Positions 15,820 through 24,212 of a DNA stretch of 38,966 nucleotides are shown one piece after another. The notes beneath the pieces were generated by a model. That model was not told the origin of the DNA. It was given only the letters and a program-made list of their open reading frames with translations, and searched no databases. Each line of letters starts with the position of its first letter. Position 1 is the first letter of the stretch. The translations under genes and the position numbers were made by a program. This DNA is from Bacillota bacterium (GTDB lineage Bacteria; Bacillota; Clostridia; Peptostreptococcales; Anaerovoracaceae): assembly GCA_017442785.1 (NCBI GenBank), contig JAFRZB010000019.1, forward strand, positions 1-38,966. The letters run 5' to 3'.

Positions 15820-16407
15820 CTAATCGAACAGTCCGCCGAACGACTCCAGCATGTTGGAGAGCATGACGTTGGCGAGCTCCTCGGAGGCGTTGCTTATCTT
15901 CCAGTTGCCGTCGACCTTTTCAAGCTCGAAGTCCAGGGAGATATCGGCTGTCTTGGCCTTTACGGACTTCTGCGCCTCCTTTATGCAGTCCACCAGGATA
16001 GAGGTCATCTTTTCCTCGGAGACCTCGTTTCCGGACAGCGCCTCGGCCATTGCCTTGGAGATGTAATTCGTAAGCGCAGTCTTAAATATCTCGGAAGCGT
16101 CGGTGTAGGTGAAATCCACCTTGACCTTTGCGTTGTCGCCGTTCGTCTCGGCTTTTCCGACCTTGTACTTAAGATCCTTAGCCCATGTCTTGAGTATGTC
16201 CATGAACTCTTTGGGGACTTCATCCAGACCGAGCTCGGACTCCTCGGCGGGGTCCTTGAGGTAGGCCTGCATCTTCTGCGCGTCGAGCGTCTTAAGGGAG
16301 TCGCAGAAACCTGAGACCACGCCTTCGGGGCTGTTCTTGGATCCGCCGCATGCTGCCAGCGACAGCACCAGCACCAGCGCGAGGATCACGGTGAGTATTT
16401 TCTTCAT
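15820..16407 (-). CDS. Small secreted lipoprotein, NTF2-like fold suspected
   Basis: A 195-residue lipoprotein. The signal peptide ends in LAAC (C20), and the mature part begins with a PEGVVSGFCDSLKTLDAQKM helix. Such helix starts and the KVKVDFTY and SLDFELEKVDGNWKI strand patterns resemble DUF4878/DUF5105-type NTF2-like lipoproteins of Firmicutes. The role is unknown, probably binding at the cell surface. A GGAGGT ribosome site fixes the start. It lies 27 bases after the FAD oxidoreductase stop, so the two are probably co-transcribed. Confidence 0.75.
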   Translation of the reverse strand: MKKILTVILALVLVLSLAACGGSKNSPEGVVSGFCDSLKTLDAQKMQAYLKDPAEESELGLDEVPKEFMDILKTWAKDLKYKVGKAETNGDNAKVKVDFTYTDASEIFKTALTNYISKAMAEALSGNEVSEEKMTSILVDCIKEAQKSVKAKTADISLDFELEKVDGNWKISNASEELANVMLSNMLESFGGLFD

Positions 16408-16434
16408 CTTCTGATACCTCCGTTTTATGTTTTT

Positions 16435-18018
16435 CTACTGATCCGGATCCGCCTTGATTATGGCCATGTCCCCGGGGTTGATGAAGATCTCGCCCTTGGT
16501 GGCCGCTATCTCAGCCCAGTATCCGTCCGGAGCGTGGTCGAGAGGAACGCCCTCGTCAATGAGCAGCTTCCTTACGCGCTTTCCGTCGATGTCTCTCGGA
16601 CGTACCTTCTCGGTAACAGCCAGGGTAGCCGCAAGACCGGCTGCGTGGCCTGTTCCCATGGCAGGCCCTATGATCCTCATGCCGCCTGTAGCATGGAACT
16701 CGGCGGAGCAGCAGCGGCCCGCGCAGAGCAGGTTGTCTATCTTCTCCGGTACGAGGCTCCTGTAGGGGATGTCGCAGTAGTCGCGCGGATTGGTCCTTGC
16801 CGGAATTCCTGCGGGAACGCCGAAGGGGTGGGTCTGAGCATCGCAGAACTTGCCTATGTGCTCTTCCTCGCAGACTGCGCTTCCCATGGGCTTCTTAATG
16901 TGGTAATGCCTGATGAATACTTTCTCATCGCTTGTCGGATGGTGGGCGTCGAACACTTCGGGGAATCTGGCTATGCCGTCCTCGAACTTGTTGCCGCAGA
17001 CGACGTCCTCGGCCTTGAGCATGTATTCTCCGAATACCCTGCGGGAATCTCTGTTGCCCGGAAGGGATCCGAGACCCGTAAGCCTTACGTTTTCGAAGCC
17101 CGGAACGTACTTCCTGAGGAAGTTGTGGAACTGCTTCATCAGCTGGTGCTGCTCAAGTATCTGCCTTGTAAGGTCCTCACCGTCCGTGTTGTGGCAGTAG
17201 TAGGCGTGGAATGCGAAGGTGGCGAAGTCCGCGTTATCCATGGTGGTGTTGGGGATTATCACGCGGAAGAAACCGAACGGTCCGCCTACTCTTCTGGTAA
17301 GCTCGCCTCTTGCTATCGCCTGGTTCTGCAGATCGTAGATCAGCATGTTGGGCTTTTCGACGCCCTTGGCAAGCTGCTCGGCGCGGTAGTCGTCCTCTGC
17401 CTTCTGGTATTTTACGAGATCCGCTCCGGACCAGCGGGAACCAAGAGTAGAGGAGATGTTAAGTCCGGCGAAATCCTGGCCGCCGTTTTCCCAAGGAACT
17501 CCTGCAAGAGCAGCAAGGTCTCCGTCTCCTGTGGCGTCGATGTACATCTTTGCCTTTACGGCAACGTATCCGCCCTTGGTGTAGATGATGGCGGCGGTGA
17601 TCTTGTTGTCCTCCACCTCGGTGTCTATTACGGTGGATTCGTACATTACCCTGGCGCCTGCCTCAAACACCATGTCTTCCAGAACGAGCTTTCCGTATTC
17701 CGGCTCGAACGACGGATTCCTGTAGTAGGGCTTTCCGAGGTCTACCGGCTTGGGTACTGCATAGTACGGTCCGGCCTTTACCTGGCGGAGCTGGCCTATG
17801 GAATCCAGCCTCTTGGTGAACTCAAGGCAAATGCCCTCGATGTTTCCGGCTATCTGGGGGACGTAACCGTTGGTGGCAAGTCCGCCCAGGGAGCAGCCTT
17901 TTTCAAAAAGGGTGACATGCATTCCGAGGCGCGCAGCCTCGATGGCCGCGGCACATCCGCCCACTCCTCCTCCTATTACTGCTACATCGCAGTACAGTGT
18001 TTTGCTGATGTTCTGCAT
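16435..18018 (-). CDS. FAD-dependent oxidoreductase (FAD_oxidored family)
   Basis: A 527-residue flavoprotein. The dinucleotide-binding motif is GGGVGG (16-21) with the ribose-binding Glu at 39 (LFEKG). ATGDGD, about residue 163, is the second FAD-contacting motif. The family (PF12831) contains putative dehydrogenases and hydroxylating enzymes of unassigned substrate. The body has no transmembrane segment or signal peptide, so it acts in the cytosol. AAGGAGG six bases upstream fixes the start. It is the first gene of a two-gene unit with the lipoprotein. Its promoter lies in the region shared with the divergent zinc-ribbon gene. Confidence 0.83.
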   Translation of the reverse strand: MQNISKTLYCDVAVIGGGVGGCAAAIEAARLGMHVTLFEKGCSLGGLATNGYVPQIAGNIEGICLEFTKRLDSIGQLRQVKAGPYYAVPKPVDLGKPYYRNPSFEPEYGKLVLEDMVFEAGARVMYESTVIDTEVEDNKITAAIIYTKGGYVAVKAKMYIDATGDGDLAALAGVPWENGGQDFAGLNISSTLGSRWSGADLVKYQKAEDDYRAEQLAKGVEKPNMLIYDLQNQAIARGELTRRVGGPFGFFRVIIPNTTMDNADFATFAFHAYYCHNTDGEDLTRQILEQHQLMKQFHNFLRKYVPGFENVRLTGLGSLPGNRDSRRVFGEYMLKAEDVVCGNKFEDGIARFPEVFDAHHPTSDEKVFIRHYHIKKPMGSAVCEEEHIGKFCDAQTHPFGVPAGIPARTNPRDYCDIPYRSLVPEKIDNLLCAGRCCSAEFHATGGMRIIGPAMGTGHAAGLAATLAVTEKVRPRDIDGKRVRKLLIDEGVPLDHAPDGYWAEIAATKGEIFINPGDMAIIKADPDQ

Positions 18019-18081
18019 AGTGGTCCTCCTTATCTAAGTATGTAGAAACCTGTCAAGCTTAGTAGACTCGATCATATGATT

Positions 18082-18110
18082 ATTATATAACGAATTCATG
18101 CGCCGTACAA
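18082..18110 (-). promoter_or_regulatory. Promoter of the FAD oxidoreductase gene
   Basis: On the minus strand, TTGTAC (18110-18105), 17 bases, TATAAT (18087-18082). The -10 is perfect and the -35 is weak. Confidence 0.6.
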
Positions 18111-18117
18111 ACTGTTA

Positions 18118-18147
18118 TTGGAATGGTGCATATGCATATGTTATAAT
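18118..18147 (+). promoter_or_regulatory. Promoter of the zinc-ribbon operon
   Basis: TTGGAA (18118-18123), an 18-base spacer, then TATAAT (18142-18147). The spacer contains a 12-bp palindrome that could be an operator. Confidence 0.65.
18129..18140. promoter_or_regulatory. 12-bp perfect palindrome inside the promoter spacer
   Basis: CATATGCATATG is its own reverse complement and lies between the -35 and -10 boxes of the zinc-ribbon operon promoter. A protein bound here would block that promoter. The binding protein is unknown. Confidence 0.45.
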
Positions 18148-18213
18148 TTTAATATGTAAAAAGACATCTGCTCCGGCTGTTTAAACGGCCGGTAAAAGCA
18201 AGGGAGAAGGACC

Positions 18214-18996
18214 ATGAAAAAGTGTTTCAATTGCGGTCAGGAGCTGCAGGATGACGCTGTGTTCTGCAGCAAATGCGGAGTAAGACAGGCTGCCGATGAC
18301 GGCAGCATTCCCAAGGACGGTCCGAAGGCCGTTCCGGACGATATCTCCGACAAAAAGAACAGCGCTGCGGCAGGCGCCGACCCTCACGTAAGCAAGAACG
18401 TTATGCTCTGCGCGGACGGGAAATACCGCTGGGTATACGAGCTCAATCTCTTAAAAGACCTTTCAATACTGGGCATAGTGCTGAAGATCTTCGGCGGGAT
18501 AATACTTGCGGGAGCGGTGATATTCTTCATAGTGGAGCTCTTCGGAGGCCACAACTACATGTCCGTCCTTGAGATGGCGGGGATCATGGCAGGCATATTC
18601 CTGGTGCTTTCGGTGCTGGGCTACCTGCTGTATGCCGCGATAATGGGCGGGAAATACTGCGTGGTCTTTACCATGGACGACAAGGGCATACTCCACGAGC
18701 AGCAGGCGAAGCAGGCCAAGAAGGCAGATATAATTGCAGACCTTCTGGTGATAGCAGGGGCACTCTCGAAAAACATTACGACGACAGGCATAGGTCTTTC
18801 CTCCGCAAGGCGGACAGCCATGCATACGACTTTTAAGGGCACAAAGAAGGTGTCGGGCTTTGCCAAGCGCGGGCTTATAAAGCTGGATTCGCCGATGGAT
18901 CACAACAGGGTCTACTGCGAGGACGAGGATTTCAACTTCGTCTGGAACTACATAAAGAGCCGCTGCGAAGGCGCTGAGATAAAGGAAAAACTGTAG
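18214..18996 (+). CDS. Zinc-ribbon protein with two transmembrane segments
   Basis: A 260-residue protein starting with a double CxxC zinc ribbon (C4, C7, C18, C21), then a flexible region (23-60) and two hydrophobic spans (about 86-110 and 117-144). A cytosolic C-terminal half with a GIGLSSARRTAMHTTFKGTKKV segment (190-211) follows. Such zinc-ribbon membrane proteins in Firmicutes usually have unknown roles. It heads an operon: the PHP-like gene starts 18 bases after its stop. The ATG follows AGGGAGAAGG. The divergent promoter region and palindrome may control it. No function is claimed. Confidence 0.72.
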   Translation: MKKCFNCGQELQDDAVFCSKCGVRQAADDGSIPKDGPKAVPDDISDKKNSAAAGADPHVSKNVMLCADGKYRWVYELNLLKDLSILGIVLKIFGGIILAGAVIFFIVELFGGHNYMSVLEMAGIMAGIFLVLSVLGYLLYAAIMGGKYCVVFTMDDKGILHEQQAKQAKKADIIADLLVIAGALSKNITTTGIGLSSARRTAMHTTFKGTKKVSGFAKRGLIKLDSPMDHNRVYCEDEDFNFVWNYIKSRCEGAEIKEKL

Positions 18997-19014
18997 AATT
19001 TCAGGGGATACGAG

Positions 19015-21018
19015 ATGGGAAACGAGATCATAAGATGGAAAGGTGAGGACGGGCTCAAGTGGTCCGCGGAGCTTGGGATAGACGGGGGAAGGCCCTGCAT
19101 CTTTTCGCTCTGCTACGAGACCGACGGGAAGGCAGTGACTCTCGCTGAAGGGCTGCACCCCCAGTTTAAGGTGATAACCGGAAAGAGGACAAGGGTAAAC
19201 CCTCAGAGGGAGAAGGGTCTTGCCCCCGGTGAGAGCCTGGATTACCAGTGGGACACGTATTCGGACGACCCCATGAGCAGAAAGTCCGAGGTGGAAGAGG
19301 CAAGCGAGCAGTTCGCGTCGACAAAGCTCCGCACGGAGGAGGACGGGAGGCGCAAAAGCGTCATATTCGACGGGCTTACGATAGGGAAGTTCTCCGGAAG
19401 CTGCGTTTTCAATTTCTACGAAGGATCGAACCTTATCAGGATAGAGGCTATGGCTTCCACCGAAGAAGACGGCGTTGCCTACCTTTACCATGCGGGGCTG
19501 GACGGATTTAAGGCGGACAAGCTCTATTACGTCTCGCCCAAGCGCCGCGAGGTATTAGAGAACCCGGGGCTGCACACTAACAGCGGTCCGGACAGGGACA
19601 GGCAGAGGGTGGACGCCCGCGGCAGGGTGCTTACTCTTCAGCAGCCGAAGGGCTCCGTATCCGTGCTTCCGCCTCCGCACCGCTTCCTCTGGGCCTGCCA
19701 GACGGAGAACATAGTAGGTTACAACTATTACGCCCTGAAAAAGGACGGGAGCCTCGCGATCGGTGTAAGGCACAACAAGGAGCAGGAGAACTACAACGTG
19801 CGCTGGCCGCTGTACAACGCAAAGCCGGGCACGGTCCAGAGGATGTCCTTCTTCCTGTGCGTATGCAGCGAGACTGTATACTCCTGCCGAAGCATGGCGA
19901 TGAGGTATACCAATTTCGACCATTTAAGGCCGCTTGAGGGCTATAAGCGCCTGGGCTGCCACATGCACATAGCGAGCAACGCTGCTTTTGCCAGGGACTA
20001 CCGCAGGCAGATGCCCTGGGAGCTCGCCCTGAAGGAAGTGGGCTTTGACATTTTCGCTCCCTGCGATTTCTGGGCAGAGGGCAGGAACGATGACAACAAG
20101 GAGGGCAGGCTGTCGGATCTTGAGAGATACCACCTGGAATCCCGCTACGTAAGCACGCCGGACTTCCTTCTGGTGCCCGCTGAGGAGCTTGCCGTAATGG
20201 GACAGGATAAATCCAGGCAGCTTATACCCTACCACTTCATGATATTCCCCTCGCATCCGGTACTCTACTCCAGGTGGAGGGACGACGATCAGGAGTTTGC
20301 GGAAAAGCTCCCTGACGGAAGGACGTATTATCACTTAAAGTCTGCGGACGACGTAATAAGGATGTGCGAGCTCGAGGACTGCTTCATCCAGATGCCTCAC
20401 CCGGACACCAAGGCCAACGACGGCCTTCCATATGATTCCAGGTATACTTCCTGGCAGACCTCGGAGCGCTGGATAGGCATAGGCTGCCGCATGGTGCCTG
20501 CGGATAATTCCTGCAAAACGATGTTCGACGGCAGGACCGACAGGGTGTGGAACGACCTTAACAACTGGTACGACAGACCTATATACGCAATGAGCGAGCT
20601 GGATACCTACACAAAGGTGGAGGAGCGCGAGGAGGACTGGGAGCAGTACGGCCTTATAAACTGCAGCTATGTAAAGCTCGACAGACTGCCGTCATCGGAC
20701 GATTACAGCGAGCTCGTGGACGCTCTGAGGAGCGGACGGCATTTTTACTCGACAGGCGAGATATTGATAGAGGAAAGCAAAATTGCGGACGGGGCGGCGG
20801 AAGCTGTGCTCAGCTGGACGTTCCCGCTTCTGGACGCGGAGCTGGTATACTCCGACGGGGAGAACGTCAGCCGGGCAGTGCTTCCGCAGAGCGATACCGC
20901 GCCGTTCGGAAGGAAAACGATAAGATTTGAATTTCCACGTGGCATGAAATGGGCGAGGATCCTGGCGACTGATATCGCCGGGAACTCCGCGTTCGGAATG
21001 CCCGTATTTCTTAGATGA
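19015..21018 (+). CDS. Large PHP-like metallohydrolase with N-terminal domain
   Basis: A 667-residue protein with no signal peptide. The first 300 residues form a beta-rich domain I do not recognise. From 313 on it resembles PHP-type (CehA/McbA-like) metallophosphoesterases. HMH (316-318) is the first metal pair, then FAPCDFWAE (347-355), PAEEL (388-392), SHPV (413-416), MPHPD (460-464) and a SELD acidic pair (527-530). These His and acidic residues are spread as in PHP enzymes but not in the textbook order, so the active site is tentative. Substrate is unknown. Second gene of a four-gene operon, with a GGGGATACGAG ribosome site and a 27-base gap to the next gene. Confidence 0.58.
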   Translation: MGNEIIRWKGEDGLKWSAELGIDGGRPCIFSLCYETDGKAVTLAEGLHPQFKVITGKRTRVNPQREKGLAPGESLDYQWDTYSDDPMSRKSEVEEASEQFASTKLRTEEDGRRKSVIFDGLTIGKFSGSCVFNFYEGSNLIRIEAMASTEEDGVAYLYHAGLDGFKADKLYYVSPKRREVLENPGLHTNSGPDRDRQRVDARGRVLTLQQPKGSVSVLPPPHRFLWACQTENIVGYNYYALKKDGSLAIGVRHNKEQENYNVRWPLYNAKPGTVQRMSFFLCVCSETVYSCRSMAMRYTNFDHLRPLEGYKRLGCHMHIASNAAFARDYRRQMPWELALKEVGFDIFAPCDFWAEGRNDDNKEGRLSDLERYHLESRYVSTPDFLLVPAEELAVMGQDKSRQLIPYHFMIFPSHPVLYSRWRDDDQEFAEKLPDGRTYYHLKSADDVIRMCELEDCFIQMPHPDTKANDGLPYDSRYTSWQTSERWIGIGCRMVPADNSCKTMFDGRTDRVWNDLNNWYDRPIYAMSELDTYTKVEEREEDWEQYGLINCSYVKLDRLPSSDDYSELVDALRSGRHFYSTGEILIEESKIADGAAEAVLSWTFPLLDAELVYSDGENVSRAVLPQSDTAPFGRKTIRFEFPRGMKWARILATDIAGNSAFGMPVFLR

Positions 21019-21045
21019 TAAGCCCTGAGGCACGGAGGCAATGAC

Positions 21046-22572
21046 ATGACAGATCTTTACACCAAGGCAGTAAAAGCGCGCGTCTACAGAACAGGCGCGG
21101 AGATGACAAGGCAGGGAAGCGCGGAGCTTTCGAAAGGGCAGCACACGCTGTATGTCCACGGGCTGTCCGCAAGCTCCGATACCGACACGGCAAGGATATA
21201 CTCCTTTGAGGGGATATCCTGCACGGACCTGCGCTTCGTGTCCCTTTATGACGACGACGGCGAGGACGCGGAGGTAAAGGAGCTGAGCGACAGGATAGCA
21301 GCGCTCGAAAAGCTCATAGAGGCCAAGGAGCTTCAGACAGAGCTCTGGAAGACCAACGGAGACTTCTCGTCAAGGACGGCCCAGCCGGTCTCCGAGGTCC
21401 AGGAATACATAGAAAAGCTCGCCGGCAGGCTCGAGGGCATAAACAGTGAGATCCTTGCCGCGCAGAAGGAGATAAAGGAGCTGAACAAAAAGCTCGAAAA
21501 AAGGAACGAAAAGCTGTCCGTTCCGGTGATGGCTGCGGACGTGACCGTCCCGGAAGACGGGCTCTACACCTTTGAGCTGAGGTATTTCGAGCACGCTGCT
21601 CAGTGGAGGTCGGTATACGAGATCCACACGGACGGCGAGGGCAGGCTGGAGATGTACCTTAAGGGAAACATCACACAGAATACAGGCGAGGACTGGAAAT
21701 ACGTGGACCTGAGCCTGCTTACCGGAAGCCCGGCGCTGGCAGGGACAGTTCCGGAGCTTCCCGCGCTGTTCCTCGACATAAGGCAGCCTGTCGATACCAG
21801 AAGGAACTATATGGGCGCCGGCGCGATGATGAAGAGCGCCATGGCGGATACCGCCGCGTTCGAGGCGTGCGAGGAGGCTCCCGTGATGGCCATGGGTGCA
21901 GCCGCTCCGACGGCGCGCATGAGCATGAAGCAGGCTTCCGTAAGTCAGGACGAGACCTCTACCGAGTATGCTCTTCCGGGAAAGCGCGACGTCCTTAAGG
22001 GCGGAAGAGGTACCGTTGCGGAGCTTCAGACCTATGATATCCCTGCAGAGTTCAGGATGATCTCCGTGCCCAAGATGGAGCAGTCTGCCTATCTTGTGGC
22101 TGCCGTAAAGCCCGAGGATCTCCCGATAACCGAGGCAGCGGAGCCCGCGATATACTACAAGGGCGTCTATTCCGGCAGGATATGGCTGGATCCGGACCTT
22201 ACGAAGGATGAGATAGAGATAACCCTGGGGCGTCAGGAGCGCGTGCACATAAGCCGCAAGGAGACGGTGCACAAGACCTCCACGACCCTGCTTTCCGGCC
22301 AGAAGGTGGTGGAGTACGGCTACGAGACCGCTGTCACCAACGGCTTTGAAAAGCCAGTCACGGTAGTGGTAAAGGACCAGGTGCCGGTATCGGAGAACAA
22401 GGACATAAGCGTGGACGTGCTGGAGCTCTCCGGAGCGGAGCAGGATAAGGAAAACGGCCTGCTTTCCTGGAAGGTGGAGCTGGAGCCCGCGCAGACGAAG
22501 ACCCTCAAGCTGGCCTATAAGGTCTCAAGACCTAAGGACAAGAACATAGAAGAACATCACAGAACGGTATAA
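21046..22572 (+). CDS. DUF4139 (MuiA-like) domain protein
   Basis: A 508-residue protein. The N-terminal region (1-60) resembles DUF4140. A coiled-coil stretch follows (about 75-160, with many Lys/Glu heptad-like repeats). The remainder matches DUF4139: WRSVYEIHTDGEGRLEMYL, the NTGEDWKYVDLSLLTG motif, and late strands with TVVVKDQVPVS. DUF4139 proteins are related to the mucoidy inhibitor MuiA; their mechanism is unclear. It has no signal peptide or transmembrane span, so it is probably cytosolic. The next gene begins two bases after its stop, so they are translated together. Third gene of the operon. Confidence 0.75.
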   Translation: MTDLYTKAVKARVYRTGAEMTRQGSAELSKGQHTLYVHGLSASSDTDTARIYSFEGISCTDLRFVSLYDDDGEDAEVKELSDRIAALEKLIEAKELQTELWKTNGDFSSRTAQPVSEVQEYIEKLAGRLEGINSEILAAQKEIKELNKKLEKRNEKLSVPVMAADVTVPEDGLYTFELRYFEHAAQWRSVYEIHTDGEGRLEMYLKGNITQNTGEDWKYVDLSLLTGSPALAGTVPELPALFLDIRQPVDTRRNYMGAGAMMKSAMADTAAFEACEEAPVMAMGAAAPTARMSMKQASVSQDETSTEYALPGKRDVLKGGRGTVAELQTYDIPAEFRMISVPKMEQSAYLVAAVKPEDLPITEAAEPAIYYKGVYSGRIWLDPDLTKDEIEITLGRQERVHISRKETVHKTSTTLLSGQKVVEYGYETAVTNGFEKPVTVVVKDQVPVSENKDISVDVLELSGAEQDKENGLLSWKVELEPAQTKTLKLAYKVSRPKDKNIEEHHRTV

Positions 22573-22574
22573 CG

Positions 22575-22982
22575 ATGCTTACAGAAGAGACCATGCAGAA
22601 GATCCTGGCGGATAACCTCAAGGCCTACTACGGCTTTGGGCCCCGTCCGGAGGAGATAAAGATACACGAAGCCACGGTGAGCGGCACCTGGGCGCTGTTT
22701 TCGGTAGGGCAGGGCTACAAGTACGAGTTCACCGCGGCGATATTTCCGCTGAAGCTTGCTCAGATGCTGGGGAGCCGCTACTACGAGGTGGGAGGCGCTG
22801 CCATATCCGCCATGGGCGGAAAGATTCAGCAGCTTGCCGCTACCTGGGCCACCGACGAGTACGAAAGGCCCATGCGCTGGAGAGCCCTTACTCCCGAGCA
22901 GGCAAAGATAGAGTACAAAAAGGAGCTTGAGCGCATCTACGAGGAACGCAGAGCGAACAAGGAGGCTCCAGAAGATAAGTAA
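22575..22982 (+). CDS. Small conserved-looking protein of unknown function
   Basis: A 135-residue soluble protein. It has no recognisable motif beyond a glycine-rich EVGGAAISAMGGKIQQL segment (71-87) and a strongly charged C-terminal helix (about 108-135). It begins two bases after the DUF4139 stop and is the last gene of the operon. A hairpin within the end of the convergent radical SAM gene may terminate it. The function is not known; tight coupling suggests that it acts with DUF4139. Confidence 0.65.
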   Translation: MLTEETMQKILADNLKAYYGFGPRPEEIKIHEATVSGTWALFSVGQGYKYEFTAAIFPLKLAQMLGSRYYEVGGAAISAMGGKIQQLAATWATDEYERPMRWRALTPEQAKIEYKKELERIYEERRANKEAPEDK

Positions 22983-22989
22983 AACGGAT

Positions 22990-24084
22990 CTAAGAGCGGG
23001 ATGAGAGCAGCTTTTCCACCTCGTCCCGCTTTTCGTACAGGACGCAGCCTCCCCTGTGCTCTACGCTTAGGAGGCCCTCGCTCCTAAGAAGCGCGAACAG
23101 CCCCGAACCAATCGCCTCCCTCAGGGAGGTGTTTTTTATGTTGACGTCCGAATACGGCGAGAAGGGGCAGGGTTCGGCTCCTCCGTGTGAATTTATATGG
23201 AAGAACTCTCTTCCCGCGGCCATGCAGCCTCCCATGGCCAGCTCATCGCCGGGGAAGGAGAGCATCACGGCGTCATAGGCGCTCCTTAGCTTTTCCATGG
23301 TCTCTTCCATGTACTTTCTCTCCGCGTCCCCGGGAGCCAGGTGAGCGCTGTCTTCGCTTACGGGAACGTATTCTATGTAGATGACGAGCTTGCAGCCTTT
23401 GCTTATGAGGGTGTTTAAAAAGTCTTCGGACGTTACCTCGCGAATGTTGTCCGTGGTGACTGTTATCGACGCGCCGAACAGCAGGCCTTTTTCGCTGAAG
23501 AGGTCTATGTTCTTCATGAGGGTATCATAGACTCCCGCGCCGCGGCGAACGTCAGTTGCAAGCTTTCCGCCCTCGATGCTGAATACCGTTATCAGGTTGC
23601 GGCATCTGTCGAAAAGCTCCAGGTAATTTCCGTCTATGTACGTCCCGTTCGTAAAAACGGGGAAGATGATGCTCTTAAGACTGCCGGCGGCCTCCACTAC
23701 GCTTCTTCTCAGAAGCGGCTCGCCTCCGGCCAGCATTATGAAGCTCACGCCCAGGTCTTCTGCCTCACTGAATACCCTGAGCCAGTCTTCGGTGCTGAGC
23801 TGCTCTTCCGGGGCGGTATCCTCAGTACCTCCGGTGCAGCGCGAATAGCAGCCCGCGCAGTGCAGGTTGCAGCTGCTGGTTATGCTTGCAATAAGAAAGC
23901 CGGGAACGTGCAGCCCTTCCTTTTCCAGCGCGAGCCTCCTTTTTGCCGCCTTTTTGCTTGCGGCCGCAAAGCCCGCCATGAAGGCGCTCTCCCTGGGGTC
24001 CTTAAGCGTTGCCTTAAGTGTGTCCGCCACTATCTTTTCCACGCCTTTTTCTATGTGCTTTTGAAGATCGAAATTGGTCTGCAT
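22990..24084 (-). CDS. Radical SAM protein
   Basis: A 364-residue radical SAM enzyme. The CNLHCAGC cluster motif gives C72, C76 and C79, followed closely by another cysteine, C83. GGEP (120-123) contacts SAM. The C-terminal half has C287, C306 and C347, which could hold an auxiliary cluster but do not match the SPASM spacing I know. A 60-residue helical N-terminal region precedes the barrel. Its substrate is unknown. It follows the glycyl radical enzyme on the same strand, but a terminator lies between, and glycyl radical activases usually carry their motif nearer the start and extra ferredoxin-type clusters, so it is only a possible activase. AAGGAG seven bases upstream fixes the ATG. Confidence 0.8.
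   Translation of the reverse strand: MQTNFDLQKHIEKGVEKIVADTLKATLKDPRESAFMAGFAAASKKAAKRRLALEKEGLHVPGFLIASITSSCNLHCAGCYSRCTGGTEDTAPEEQLSTEDWLRVFSEAEDLGVSFIMLAGGEPLLRRSVVEAAGSLKSIIFPVFTNGTYIDGNYLELFDRCRNLITVFSIEGGKLATDVRRGAGVYDTLMKNIDLFSEKGLLFGASITVTTDNIREVTSEDFLNTLISKGCKLVIYIEYVPVSEDSAHLAPGDAERKYMEETMEKLRSAYDAVMLSFPGDELAMGGCMAAGREFFHINSHGGAEPCPFSPYSDVNIKNTSLREAIGSGLFALLRSEGLLSVEHRGGCVLYEKRDEVEKLLSSRS
22995..23033 (+). terminator. Possible terminator of the 18214-22982 operon, inside the convergent gene
   Basis: AGCGGGATGAG (22995-23005) pairs with CTCGTCCCGCT (23020-23030), with one G-U pair, followed by a T run. It falls within the last codons of the radical SAM gene. Confidence 0.45.
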
Positions 24085-24109
24085 GTCTGTTCTCCTTATG
24101 ATATTGTTG

Positions 24110-24115
24110 ATTATA
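24110..24115 (-). promoter_or_regulatory. -10 box of the radical SAM gene
   Basis: On the minus strand TATAAT (24115-24110) lies 25 bases before the start codon; the -35 hexamer is poor. It supports separate transcription from the upstream glycyl radical enzyme. Confidence 0.45.
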
Positions 24116-24151
24116 ACAGAAAGAGACGGAGTATTGCAGTTTTTTTGTCGG

Positions 24152-24182
24152 AAATAAACAGGAGGCCGCGGACGGCCTCCTG
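24152..24182 (-). terminator. Terminator of the glycyl radical enzyme gene
   Basis: CAGGAGGCC (24159-24167) pairs with GGCCTCCTG (24174-24182) around six bases. On the minus strand it ends in a TTTATTT run. Confidence 0.88.
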
Positions 24183-24212
24183 TCTTTGAATTAAGCTTTT
24201 GCTTTTCTTTTA

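Noticed and set aside
16534-18045. 503-codon plus-strand frame opposite the FAD oxidoreductase
   Set aside because: The FAD-binding motifs and ribosome site on the minus strand are decisive.
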